Source: Cardiocondyla obscurior | Lineage: Eukaryota; Arthropoda; Insecta; Hymenoptera; Formicidae | Assembly: GCF_019399895.1 (NCBI RefSeq) | Contig: NC_091864.1 | Location: 11,448,001 to 11,512,000 of the forward strand | Length of the DNA stretch: 64,000 bases | Reading direction: 5' to 3' | Shown here: piece after piece, positions 34,661 to 48,300 of the stretch | Numbering within the stretch: position 1 is the first letter of the stretch | Layout of the letters: each line of letters opens with the position of its first letter | Notes under the pieces: generated by a model | Databases searched by the model: none | The model's input: the letters and a program-made list of their open reading frames with translations, nothing else | Told to the model about the DNA's origin: nothing | Made by a program: the position numbers and the translations under genes

Positions 34661-37600
34661 ATGCATCCTAATTATAAAATCGCCAGGTCGCGTAAATAAC
34701 ATGAGCTTATTTCTATGCAGTCACTGGGCCGCTTAATTAATTTCGGAAAAAAATTGGTGCGACGCGAATCACTGCAACAACGTCGAAACAGCTGCCGTAA
34801 TGCTCATGAGGTTGTTTTGCAAAATGGAGATTCAGTTACACACGTTCTTCCGTAATGTATCAAATATCACGCAGTTTTTTTTTTCCGTTACAACGCCGCG
34901 CGGAACCGTATGTCACATCCAACTAATTAAAATGCTGCCAACTCTGACAGATTTTTTTTTTGACTTCAATTCTTTTTACGACATACCGGATACATATTCC
35001 GTATCTGGTAAAACGTTTTACGTGAAATAATGTTGCGTTAGGTTTCATAGAGCAGCTCGCACATCATAACGTTCATTTTGAATATACAGCGCGATCGTGC
35101 AGTCAGTTCTTCATTCGGGGCACACGTATGTTATTCCCAACGATTTTTTTTTTTTTATCGATACGAATATCTCATTCATACGGTATAAAATATAGAATAT
35201 TTTATGTCAAACATCGTATTACCTTTATTGTATTTTTATAAAATATATATAATGTTTCATTTTCCGCGTTGTATTATCCTATTACACAATGCGAAATTAT
35301 TAAACATTTGCATATCATAATACATGTGCATATTTTACGCGCATGAAATCGTACATTTCCCAAATTATGCTAATAAGAAGAACAATGATTTTAACAATGA
35401 TTTTAACAATGGCAATCGCGCTAATAGAAGTTACGCAGATAAACGCGGGATCATTTTAGTAATGTAGAAACGTTACGGTCGTTATCGCGAGCATAAACGA
35501 AAAACGATTGAGAGACGATACGTAGCGAATTGGCATCATTAATTCAATTTGCGAGTCGCATCGACGGGAGAAATGCTCTTAGTCTGCGGAAAGCGAGAAG
35601 AAAGCCTCCGTGCGAAATGATGGCTATGTGAGATCTTATCGGAATACGTGGGCATCGCCGAACGATGGTCCAGCTAGCCTCCTATTTTTTATTCGTAGCG
35701 CTGTCGAGCTATAAATTATTTTCCGACTTCGTGAAATTATGGGTCCGCCTCGATCGAGCTCGATGCACCTCGCTTTACTAATTCCGGAAACGCTTGGCGC
35801 AAAATACGTCATTTTTGTCACGACTCGATGTAATCGGATCAGCACTCTCGCAGAATTTTGCGAAGTTAGCTATGTTTTCCCGAAATTAAAAAAAAAACAA
35901 AAAAAAAAACACACAAAAAAAAAAACGATCCGCCCAACCAGTTCTGAACTTTTCTGTATTGATTTTAGAAAAAGTTCTGTGTTTAAAGCAATGAAAGTAC
36001 CACTCGAAAAACCGGGAGTTTAACTTTTTACCCCGCGCGCGAGACACACTTCATTAAAAATTGCAATTCTTTTTCGATTTCTAGGATTTGAAATAGTTCT
36101 ACAGTTTTAGAGAGGTTTTTCGAAAGAGTCTGCCGCGCAAAAACCTTCGAACATTAACTTCCGAAGGATAAGGGAGTCAACCTTTGGTTTTTAGAACACT
36201 TAGGGAAGTATTCGAAGTTTTGATGATTTTCTTTTTTTTTTCTAATTTGAAAAAAGTTGGTCTAACTTTATAGAAATATTTTGTGGCAGATTTCTTGCAG
36301 CGGTTTAGCGTCTGCGCGAATAAGTAACGGAGAGAAGACGAGAAAGTTTCGTGGCTTTGGTGCATTTAAAGTGATAAATCGAGAAGCATCAATGTTTATT
36401 ACTGCGGCAGCCGACAATAGACCGATTATTTGATAGCCTTTGAAAATTGCTATATACATATAAGCGGCCGGAAATTTCTGGTTTTCGTGCGTTTTGGCGC
36501 ACGGTCCGATATATAAAGCTAATATTTACGAGCGTGTTTCCGCGACAGTAATATTTTGCCCGCGAAAACGGCGGGCGAGGCTCGTATTGGGACACGAGGG
36601 AAAAAACGTTGTAAATATCGCTTCATCACCGCCCTATAAATATGCCGGAGAGATAAAAATAAAAAAAATAAAAAAAAATCATATTTCCCAGATCACCCGA
36701 TTAATATGCGCTTTTCGCTCGATTAGGATCATTTATATCCTTTTAGCTTTTTCCAGTGCAATGATTAAAGCTCGACTTGATGTAGTTACCGGCGTATAAT
36801 CCTTTTCGTAAAATTTCAGAAGCCGGCTGAAAAACAGTCGCGTAAAAGTTAACGTGCGCGCCGATATTTATTTTTCATTTCTGCCACAACGCTCATGCCG
36901 AGCTCGTGCTGCAATTGCCACCTGGTACGTGCGAATAAGAGTCAAGCTGGATCTTTTTTCGTCTAGAAAAAGGGGGTGATCGTGTAATACTATTATCGAT
37001 CTGACAAAGTACTTGCGGTCCGCGTGAATCGATCCGGCCAGAAACCAATGTTGCAGGCGGAGCGTTTTCTGGTAAAAGCTTTCGTGCCGTATCTCCGGGG
37101 CAACGGTGAACGCTAGTAGTTACATCATAATAAATTAACATCCCCGCGCAATTAGCGTCTCCATTTGCCGGATTTTCGTGTCTTTAGCGTGAAAGAGGAA
37201 TGACGGCTTTTAAAAATAACGGCTTTTACTTGAACATTAATCGGCGCCGGCTATGATTTGCAGTACGTTCGATGTGAATTTCATTCCGGTCAGCTCATAT
37301 TCCATATTCCCAAGATGCGATTAATGGAGTTAGTTCATCCACAAAATTGACCTGTAAATTCAGCATGTTGAAATTGCGGCGGAAGTGTTTGCCGTGAAAT
37401 TATAGACTCGTTCTCTTTAAAAGCATAATCACGAAGCGCTTTTGGAAAGCGAGGAGAACGAGGGGGATAAATCGTAAATATCTCTCTCTATGAAATTTTT
37501 ATGGAAACGTTATCAATATTAAAACTTAAGGATAGACGCAGTTGAAGGGGGGGAGGAGGAGAGGGGAGTCGTTGAGGGAGTCTGCGAATGATATTAATAG

Positions 37601-40600
37601 TCCCGCGGGTGCTTTATTCATGAGAAATACATGTAGTTGCTTTCGGTCGATGTAAAATCGTCGGATATGAGAAAACGCGGGGAGAGAGAGAGAGAGAGAG
37701 CGTTTGTAAGCAACGCACGACGTTATCGGTACAATGTTTTTCCGATACTTTTATTGATTTCTTTGTTGAGGTACAAATACAGCCCATTTTCTGTATCGAC
37801 GGATATACTAAGGGGATATTATTTCGTATTATTCCTTTTATGTCATCGCAAATATGAGGTTAAAACGTACAATAAATATGACACATTTATTTAAAAAAAT
37901 GACAGACTGCAATATTGCTTTCGCGGAATAAATGTTTATCCGCAATTTTCGTCGAGGGGCTCCCGGCGGGATCGCGTTATCCGGGGCTGAAGATGATTTA
38001 ACGTCCTTCCAGATTCAAAGTTCTTTTCCTAAGTTATACCGATCTATGGAAGATAATTTGCATGTCCCCAAGTGTAGGCGGGAAATCTTTAAGTTACTCG
38101 AACATCTGGGAGGAAGAGTTTCTAATAACGAAGTGTTTTCAAGGGATAAGAACCCGGGTGTCGGACAGACTTCCTAATAATGAAATATCCCAGCCGCGGA
38201 AGGAGAGAAGACGGGGAAAAGGGATAATTGGAATATCCAACGATCTGCATTCCCGATAATGATATGTCCGTCGAGCGACGATCCAAATCAACTGATTCGC
38301 TTCTTTTCACGAGGGTCAGTCATCCGTGCTCCTTAACGACGCCAGCATCGCGTGTCACGCGGCCGCTTCGTCGGCAAACTTCGACTGATGGTTCGAGGTT
38401 GAGTAATCAGGCCGTGTGGCTAATTAGGTCGTTAATGAACAGATCGATGAACGCTGGCCGTTAGAAGGGTTCTCTTTGACGTTACCCGACAGTGCCGTCG
38501 GTGGTCGGTGCCAACGACGACAATGGCGGCGAACGCGATGAAAACGCCGGGATTAATGTCGGTTCGAAGTTCCATCGCAGAATGGATCACGAGAGCGGAT
38601 CACGAGAATTTGCGGGATCTGAGGCCAATAATTTTTCGGGGAATTCAGCGAGAAAATAGCCAACTAAGAAGCTTAAGGGAAAACGTGTCCCCTTCTATAA
38701 CCGCCGTAATATATACGTGTAGCATGGAAAAAAAAAAAAAAAATTATCCAACCGTGAGTTGCCCGCGCGATGATTGGAGGTCTGAAACTGAAGTGCCGTT
38801 AGTCTCCGCGTAGATCGATTCCTTGCGGAGGGAACGATGAATCTGACATGAAATTATTCGGCGCTGTGTAACAAATCGTTCTGGAACAAGCCGGCGCGCT
38901 CGGCGTACACACATGCCTGCTCGCAAGATTTGCTAATATAGACCGAACGTGGTAAGGAATATCGTCGCGAATTTATTATGCGATAAAACCGGAGCATATT
39001 CGCGCATCGGATGAAGATATAGTCGTCGAAATGAATAGTCGTGCAAAGCTCGGGAATAGAAATTTCTTCGGGAAAATGAAGTACGGGGGGCCGTACGTGC
39101 GCCGAGAGATAGCGTGTCAGTTAACTATTAGAAGAATCGTGCTCGGTGCGATGAAAATCGATTGATAGCTGCCACTCTTCGCAACAGAAACCCGCATCAG
39201 GCTCCGTTTAATCACCAGGCTATTCGGATCGATCCCCTATAGCATTAGTGCAATCGCATTAGCTTCGCACTAGATCCTTTACAAGGGTATTCATTCACTG
39301 GTCAGCGTGAATGCGTAAGGTTCTCGCATAATAATTGCTAGGTGTATCTTTTTACTTTTTCTCTTTCGACGTATTCTTACTTGCCTTTACTCTGTAGCAA
39401 TCAGTTTCCCTCCGATCGTTTTCCTATTCGATTTCGATGGCATTTTAAAACAATCCAGGACAGACCGAGGATTCACCTTTGCTCATATCGCGCGACGCTT
39501 TTACTCACGATAACGCTCCTAGTGGATTATGCATCGGCAGTGACTTCGGGTAAAGAGCGTGTGGATTAAATTTCAATTGCTCGTTGTACTCAAATTCCGG
39601 GTAGTCCGCACGAGAATACCATCTGTATTTACCTGCCACCGCTACCACGTTGTTTTGCCTTTTCGCTTACAGCAGATAATACGATTTCGCCGCAAGCGTG
39701 GATATTGCGTATCGGATAATATTGTTTAAAGAGTTCTCGTGCGTTTGTTTCTATGTTATTGCCTGAACACTCGTTCGGCAACTAACTAAATCTCCCTTTA
39801 TTGTAATGTTTTTTTTTTAATTTTTTTTATTTTTTATAACTATTTCAGAACAGATTTTATTTTTTTTTTTTTATGAAACCGTTGACAAAGACTTTTGCGT
39901 ACGGTCGTGAACTAATTTTTACACAAATCAAGAGGGAAGAAATTCACGATTCGTGGTTCCTTGCGGGCCATTGTCAGGGCGAAGAACGCGTGCGTTAACT
40001 TTAATTCGCAGTGCGCGTGCACAAATTAGCGTACAGACCTTTATTAGCGTGCATTTCGTCCCGAGCGCAATAAGCCGAATGTTGCACCGGTCGGCTCATG
40101 TTATAGCGTAATGCAATATTAATTCAAAGAGCTTTTGAATGGGGAATAAAGCGAACGGAAACGCGCGAGAAAAAAGCTACGTCCTCTTTACATAATAAGC
40201 GGGCCACCCTTCTCGTTCGTCCCTCTCGCTTGTTCTCTGCCGCTTGTATCTCTGCCGCTCCGTCTCTCGTCAACCTGCTCATCCGTCTCTTTCTCCGTCT
40301 CTCCTTTCTCACCCCTCCCCCCGTCGCGGAAATTTCTTTTCTTCCCGGTTCTTCTTTCGCACCATCGCCCTCCCCTTGTCCCCGCGCTTTTCTCGCGTTG
40401 ATTTTTTCTCATCCTATCTCGGCTTTATTCCTTCGCTTTCTTCGCTCGACGACGGCGGCACGAGGTAAAGAGAGAGAAAGGGCACGATAGCGCGTGACGT
40501 TATGGAAGTTATCTGTGAAATAGGAATCTGCAGTCGAGAGAGAAACGCGCGGGCGGCGCGCGGGAACTTTCCTGAAGAGAGCGAGTCGAATGTCGAGTAA

Positions 40601-41824
40601 AAAGAAAAGAAGATAGGACGCGATGTTGCGCGCGTAATTAAAATCTTGCTTCAAGAGAACGTAGACATTTTACGAGATAGAATCGCTGACGCGCGCCGTG
40701 ACTCGTTTCACCATTCACTATTCCCCGCCGTACATTAGTTTTTACTAGCCATTTTATTATAATCAACGCCTTTTTACATCTCTTTCCGTCATCCGCCGCA
40801 TGGAAAAAAAACGAAAAAAAATATATATTCTCGGACGCGGACTTACTTTGAAAGAATTCGCGTCGCGTCGCGTGAGAACACGCGGAAGAGAGGACGTGAT
40901 ATATCTGATTTACTGGTCCATAAATATTCCTAATCTATACCGGAGACATAACTCTTTCTCGTCCCCCCCACCCTTCCGTTTTTTGTCTATCTCTGTCTCC
41001 TTCTCTGACTGTCGTGATTCACGTTGCTGCATCCCTCATTCCGTATCTATAAATGCCTTTTCCCCATTTTTTTTTTTTGTTAGCCTAGTTCTTCTTTCGC
41101 TCTGCATATTCTGATAGAAGCGGAGTAATGGGCACTTGCCGTTTGACCAACGAGCTTATTACAATATGGACAATACGATTTTCTTCTAGTCTTTTTCTTT
41201 TCTTTTTTTTTTCTTTTCTTTCCTCTTTTTTTTATTTTTTTTAACGGAATATATATTCCAGAAATATTCGATGAATGCTCAATAAAATATTTGACGAGAT
41301 AATCGAAAGGTTAATACTCCTATTTTTGTACTACGAAAGAATTAAATTATTATTTGTTTCGAAAACAAGATCGTATACGTGCGATGTTCTTGGTTGAACA
41401 TTTGACCGAATCAATAAAATAAAGTATCACTCGTAACGACGGGATGCGGCTATTTACTGTTACGAGATTCGATGCACCTTACGAGCTACCATTGCCTTAC
41501 AAGGTACCATTGCTCGATATTTGCATTGTCATAAAAATGGCGCGATATAAATAGAAATTTAAGTTCCGTGGAAATTCAGGCGTACATGAGTGTTAGATAC
41601 GCGCGTGTGTAAGTGGAGGAAGCGAAGTAAAGAGATATCGGTCTTTTCAAAACTTGCTCTATAAACTAAAGGAGATCGCCGACCGAACGTGCAAGCGGTC
41701 GATAACGCGATGTCATTACCGTGTAATTATGAAACTTAAATTTCTAAGTAACGTCTTACTAATTAACGTTAACGACGTTCACTTTTTGTCATTCGTTAGG
41801 TGATCTTTTGGGTATTACTGGCCG
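34661..41824. other. Non-coding stretch, no gene seen
   Basis: Mixed AT- and CpG-rich sequence. It holds a 12-bp tandem repeat (AACAATGATTTT, 35381-35410), a GA microsatellite (37682-37700), a long pyrimidine-rich tract (about 40205-40440) and many poly-A or poly-T runs. No exon with matching splice sites was found. Confidence 0.4.
40205..40440. repeat. Pyrimidine-rich low-complexity tract
   Basis: About 230 bp dominated by C and T on the plus strand, with CTCTC, CCGTCTCT and CCCCTCCCCCC runs. This explains the long frames seen there on both strands. Confidence 0.6.
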
Positions 41825-41849
41825 CCGCCGACACATAAGTGTCCGGCGG
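41825..41849. other. GC-rich hairpin
   Basis: CCGCCGACAC and GTGTCCGGCGG pair over 10 bp with one bulged C and a four-base ATAA loop. The stem is too short for a typical microRNA precursor. It could be a protein-binding dyad. Confidence 0.5.
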
Positions 41850-44800
41850 TTAGGAAATTAAACGGACATTTCATCCTTATCTCTTAATAATATTACGAAA
41901 GATCGTTAGGAGGTGAGCAAAAGATCCTTTGCAAGAAGTAATACCGCGAGTAATCCCCATCTCACGTGCGCGGACAAATACGAACCTAGACCGATGCGAC
42001 TCTTAATTACTTCTTTATACCGTGCACGTAATAAACGTGATGAATTAACGTGGAAAGTTATTTAAGTTTAAAGTATCATCAGCATTGTGTGTAGTTTCGA
42101 AAACACCGAAGGCCAATTCACCGTCACTTATGGTTTCCGTATTTCTCCGGCGCGGGGAAGTAGCAGTGCCGCGGTTGACTTTCCTGTTTGCCGTACTATC
42201 GAACTTTAATTAAGCCCAGTCTCCTACTGCGTGGAGTTTCGTTACGGATGACGAAATCGCTGAGAGAGATCGAGAGAAAGAGAGAGAGAGAGGCCGAGAG
42301 AAACCCACTGTCTTCTGAAATAATTATTACTCGGCGACAATGATGCGCGCGCAATCATTCATTATTACTGTCTGCAAACAAAATCGGATGACGAGGAGTT
42401 ATAAAGTTATAATACAGCGAAACATTTTTCTCGAGTCACCTCGCGAAATTCGTCATTCATTTCGGACAGTCGTTATTTAAAGATTATATGTCACCGATAT
42501 CTCACTCAGCATTTGCCCGTTTATGATTTTGACAATTGCAAATATTGGCGAAAAGCGCTTTGTACAGATTTTATCTGACATTAGCGCGCACGGATATAAT
42601 CTCATATTTGTAGAGTCGCGTGGTTTTTGCGAGATCTTTTTTACTCTTATTGGTCACTTATTAAACGATATCGAATGCTGGATGACACATTCACGTACAT
42701 GAAATACTTATAAAGATTCTCTTTCGTGCACTTTTTCTGCCCTCGTTTAAATATCACATTGAACGGTGCACGTTCAGTCTTATATCAACGCGAATAATTA
42801 CGACATGTATTCCGATAATATCGAAGTATTAATAATAACGATTTCTACATTATTCCTCTGCTATTTTTACTCCGGCCGCGTTTCATTTTTAACATTAGCT
42901 TGATATTCATACCTGATAGTGTTACGATAATATATGTATTAAAAGAAAAAATGCATAGAATGTTTTATGAAACAAAAATGTGGGCAAGCTCTTATGGAAT
43001 GTTAATTGTAAAATGCTTTACATGTTTTCCATCAGTTATCATTAATTTGTCATCATTGTACGCTCTTACTTTATCGCAAGCGGGGTGTACGGCGCGGTAT
43101 CGACTATTTCGTAATTATATATCGACACTTGTTGCTACCAAATCAGTAAGAATGTCGATAATCTATTAAATTCAAGCGTCCCTAGGTACACGTCGCGGGG
43201 GAAAAAAAAATGATTACTCATTCTACTCGTTATCGTCGTAAGCGGGACTATCGCGAGCCGTTCGGGACAGTACGGTGATTAATTGGCGAATTCTACGATA
43301 CGACAACAAAATATGGCAATGTAATGCCTTCTGATTCCACTTGTTTGTCGACATAACTTTTTGCATTGCGCGCCTAGAGAATATGGAAGCCTGGACAAGA
43401 TTTACAGATTCACCGTAGTTCGGCGGGAAGCGATTTATTGCCGGCATGTATCGATGTTGAATACATAATGAAATTATTGATCCTCCACGGGTGTGCATTA
43501 GTCATGCTGTCTATGCGCCAAACAATATTTCTGGGAGACGAATTTACGATCCGTATCTGCATACCTTTGAGGGCGGAATTGGGAGGGAGAGGGGGGTTTT
43601 TCTCGATTCACGCCGGATATTAATTGGACGTTCGTGCGATTTACAGGACACGCAATAATCTGCAAATAGCTCGCGAATATCACGATATCGAGGATACTCT
43701 ATCAGAGGAAAATCGCGCGGCACACATCACTTAATGGGTTCTTCCATTACACACGTAATGCGAAATCGCATTAGTATCCGGGAAATGCTCGGCTAAGTCG
43801 AAACTCTGTATCAAGGACTGGATACGGAGGTTTCTAGAATTCGGAAACTCGCTGGCGATTACGTAGTTCCGCGCGAAACAACGTGCATACCTATACCCTC
43901 TTCTTCGTTACGTTAATGAACGTATGGTAATCGCACGCTGGCCATTGTATTTAAGCGTCCCACATTTACAAACGTACATTTACGCGTACAGCCACGGCCT
44001 TTCTTATTCCGAACTCTTTTTAATTGTACTTTCTTCTTTAATTTAATCGATTCTGAAAACTACACGGCGATTACGCTTATTATTGTTATTAGGACTAGCA
44101 AAAATTTATATTAAAGTTATTATTAGAGGGTCAGATATAAAGATTTATGCTCCGGATTTGAAAGCGAGTTTCCCAATTAATTACTACATTGTGTATCTCT
44201 TCGTTTATTCTGGGTAATACCCGCTGCATTATTATATTATAATATGGGTTGTACGGAATGTACGCCGCAAGAAAGGGAAGAAAAGAAAAACCGTGTAACG
44301 ACTATATTATCTTGGAAGCTTGGTCTTACAATGGCGTATATATCCTGATACACGTATATTCTGATCAATTCCGTTCCGGCATCATGGAAATGAGAACAGC
44401 AGGGTCGCATCGTATTGTCGATACAAAGAGATACTGTATACATCTATTTTCTCTCGGAGTTTGTCGCGACAGACCTACGTGCAATTGGCCAGTACATTTG
44501 CGAGAGAAAATAAAAAAAAGAACACTTGTTCGTTCGGCGAAAATAACGCGAACAAACTAGAAGAAGGTATCTTCCGCGGACATATCGCATTTTGTTCACA
44601 ATTGGTAATTTGAATTGCAGCCTAGATCGAATCGACGACTTTCGCGCGGTTGCATATATGTATAATGCACACCGAGGGTGTCCGTCGAATATTTATTTAG
44701 CATTCGTATCGGTCGATTTTGCGTGGACAGCATTTACGAACATTAAACGTCGAAAATTACAGTCACGTAGGCGATAATCGAGTAACATTTGCCGCTCTAT

Positions 44801-45330
44801 GTAGATCCGGTGATATAATTCTCTTCAATTTAATACTTCGGCAAGTATTTTCGCGTAACCAGCAAGCGATAGAATTTTCTCCGTAAAAAGAAAGAGAAAA
44901 AAAAAAATACGATTCTTCATTCGCGAAAGTATTTCAAATCCGGAGGAAAGAAAATGAGCGCGGAGCGAGCTTTATTTATCATCGCATTAAGTTCGATCTC
45001 GAGCTGATCGTATGAAAATCAACGCGCGTTACGTGAAAATGGGTTGCGCGTAAAATTTCCGCCAGTCTGCGCAATGTCCCTGAATATGTGTAAACGATTG
45101 CAGGCCGATGCGAGTGTCTCTCCATTTCTATTGCAAACACGCGGCACGGATCAGCCCGGTAATCGCAAGTACGAATTGAACGACACGCGCATCACGTTTA
45201 ATAGAGGCGAGCGCGAATACAAATACGTAAGTGTATGTATCTGTAGCGACGCGTACATACGTATACAAATGCGTATGTACTACACGGATGTATATAATAT
45301 ATGCATATATAATATATATTATATATATGC

Positions 45331-45372
<42 letters not shown>

Positions 45373-48300
45373 ACATAATATGTATCCGCATGTTCCGGTG
45401 TAGTTTACTCGCGGCTGACGCATTGTGCACAGGGTGAGACCGCGTATTAAGGGATGCAGGTGCATAATAATAACGTGAGGCGTGTAGACGCGCTGTCTCA
45501 AAGGAGCCGATGAATCGAACTTTCGCCGCGAGTTTCCGAGTCCGTACGTGCAAAATTTTCCAAGAGACGCACGCGAGACACGATTAACTACAATTTCCGC
45601 TGAAGTTAAGAGAACGCGACATTAATCACGAGGCGGGTGGCGACGAGGCGACCGGGTATCGTTTCACGAATTCCAGCTCTTTCGTCGCGACGCGAATCCA
45701 TTGGCCTACATCGAGAGATACCGCGCTGAATATAATCGAGACGGTAATTGTTATCGTGATCGTTAGGAGATCAGTGTTGAAGGGACGGGATGTACGCACG
45801 CATCGGTGGTATCGTGAATTGACAATTCCACTTTGGCATTAAGGGAGCGCGGTGAGCAATGGTAGATGCTCCTTGCTGATCCGCTATCGGCTCGATGGCA
45901 AGTTTGATGAATTTAAGCTACCCTTCTCCATTTAGATTAGAGTGCTTTACGCCGTTGCTTAGGCGCACCTTTGTGCGCGTAATAAACTGCACTTAAAATT
46001 GACAACGTGTCGAAAAAGTCGAGATGATACTCTCGTAAATTTCCGTTAAAATGCCTGCGCCCGAGCACGCTCTGTGCTCTTTCAAGCTTTCTTTAGCTTT
46101 CCTACTTGATAAAGTTCTTTTTAATACGACCACACCTAAACCTTAATTATTCTTTTTCTTTTTATGCCGCGTTCTTCATTTCTACTTTCCCCGCTTTTCT
46201 TCTTTTTCACTTTACTGTAAACGCGCGCGCACGTGGATGTGCGCATATATGCACACGTGGCGCGCGGTAGTGAATGAGTGTTCGCAATGTATGCTGAGCT
46301 CGGGTTTGCTAAACCCAAATGACCGCGCGGATCAGTCATCTCCGCGGAAAATCCCCCGGAGGGTATAGCTTTTAATACAGATTATATTATCATATATTTC
46401 GCAATACACGGCGCAGTTATCTTAATAAAATTTTAATGTGGGTCAAACGTAGCCGGTGAAGAGGGTATAAAAATTTTATTCTTTTCCATCAAACTGTCGT
46501 TAGATTGCCTTTATGGTGTAACAGTGGTAACGGGGCATTTGTCGGGCTCGAGCGTAGTTTGCGCATTTGAAATGCGATGGTCTGTAGCCAAATGGAGAAA
46601 AGACCGCTTTCGCAATGCACCTCGGCGATACGCTATTGCGATAGCGCGCGGTACACGCGCTGCGCATTTTGTTGATTCCACCGTTCCGCATTATCGTATA
46701 TTGTAATGTATCGTCAAAGTCGCGTTAGGAGCACGATCATTGTTAAAGTTTGCGGAGGAAAGTATCGCTATAAATTCGCGGCATCGTACTAGCGAGAAAG
46801 TTGTATCAATACGTTTAAAACGCAATCAAATTGTAGCTGTCACTGTTTCTTTAGCAATAATTTTTTTTTTCTTTTCTTTCTTTTTTATTTCTTTTTTTGT
46901 TTAACGCAAATTTACGTAGTCCGTCTTATGCTCGCGGGGGCACGAGTGTGGTCGCGTTCTACGAACACGGCCGTGTTGTCTGACCACGACACGCAGCTGT
47001 TCCACCTTTGTCCCAGCGTGATCATTGTAGCCGCAGCTACTTCATCGTTGTCATTCGGACATCAAAGCGTCATCGGTAAACAACGCTTCGTGACCCGGCG
47101 TAATTTTTATCCAGATCCGATCTGCCTTCAACACTCTATCGATCCGGCACGCCCCCTTCCCCATCTTCTTTTCCTCATCGAAACTTATATAAAAATACAA
47201 CTTCTGACGCGCGAATAAAACTGCCGGGGAAGAAACTGCAATATTAACGAGCTCAACTGTAAAGTGAAATTAATTTCCGCATACGGGATATAGTGTGCGC
47301 GTATTAAACACGCCGTGCCTCGACATTTCACAAGATCTTATAAAACAAATGATATACTATTCCGCGCTTTTTATGTTTGCCTTAAGAATGCGGCTTGGAA
47401 CTTAGTTTTCGTTAAAACCTATCGGTTTAAATCGGGCTGCTGCAACTCTCACGATTAATAACCTCTACATTCAGGGCCAACGGGCTAGTTGGTTCGTTGG
47501 CTTTTGGGAGGTTTATTCAGCAAACATTGACTGAAGTTGCGATTGCGGAACGACGTATTGTCAAAATCGATCGCCCCTCTTACGGTAGAGTTACGGTAAA
47601 AGAGCAGTTACTCGTGAGAAATGCTTCGGTTAGGTAAAATTTTGTATAGATATTATAAAAAAAAAAACAAAAAAAGTTTCTTTCTATTTATTCAGTGTAC
47701 GTAAAGTAACTTTCGTCGCGCTTAAATTGTATTAAAATTGGTAAAGGTTATTTACGTGCAGTTTAGAACGATCTAAGGAAGTGCTCGAGCTCTTGTTTCC
47801 TAACTTACCTCATAACATGTTATCAGATAATTTTCGCGATCGATTGATCACTTGCATCCCTTAATAAACTTCGAAACTTTAATTGAATTAAATTGTAACA
47901 TTGACACAAGTAAGAAAGTTATACGCTTCCATTGTAATCAACGGCAGCGCATTACAGCGAAGAAGTTGTTCGGGATAGAGAAAATCAAACGTTATGAAAT
48001 TTCTCTTATCACGTCGGATTGTTATCCCCTATTTCGGACCATTGCTCGTGGTTTAACGTTTTTACGCCCCTACATCGCAACACAAAAATATATATCAGCG
48101 CGCGGAAAAGGAGTTTTTGAATAAAAGGAGTCTGATGCGCCTGTGTTTACAATGTATTTTTTTTTTCGACAGTTCCGTTTGATCAGCTGGCGATCGTCTC
48201 GATTGCACGTTCGTTCAATTGTCGATTGCAAAACGAGAAAATTTGATCCTCATGCTTCGTTTTTTTTTCTTTTTTTTTTCGTCTGTCGATGCCGCGATAG

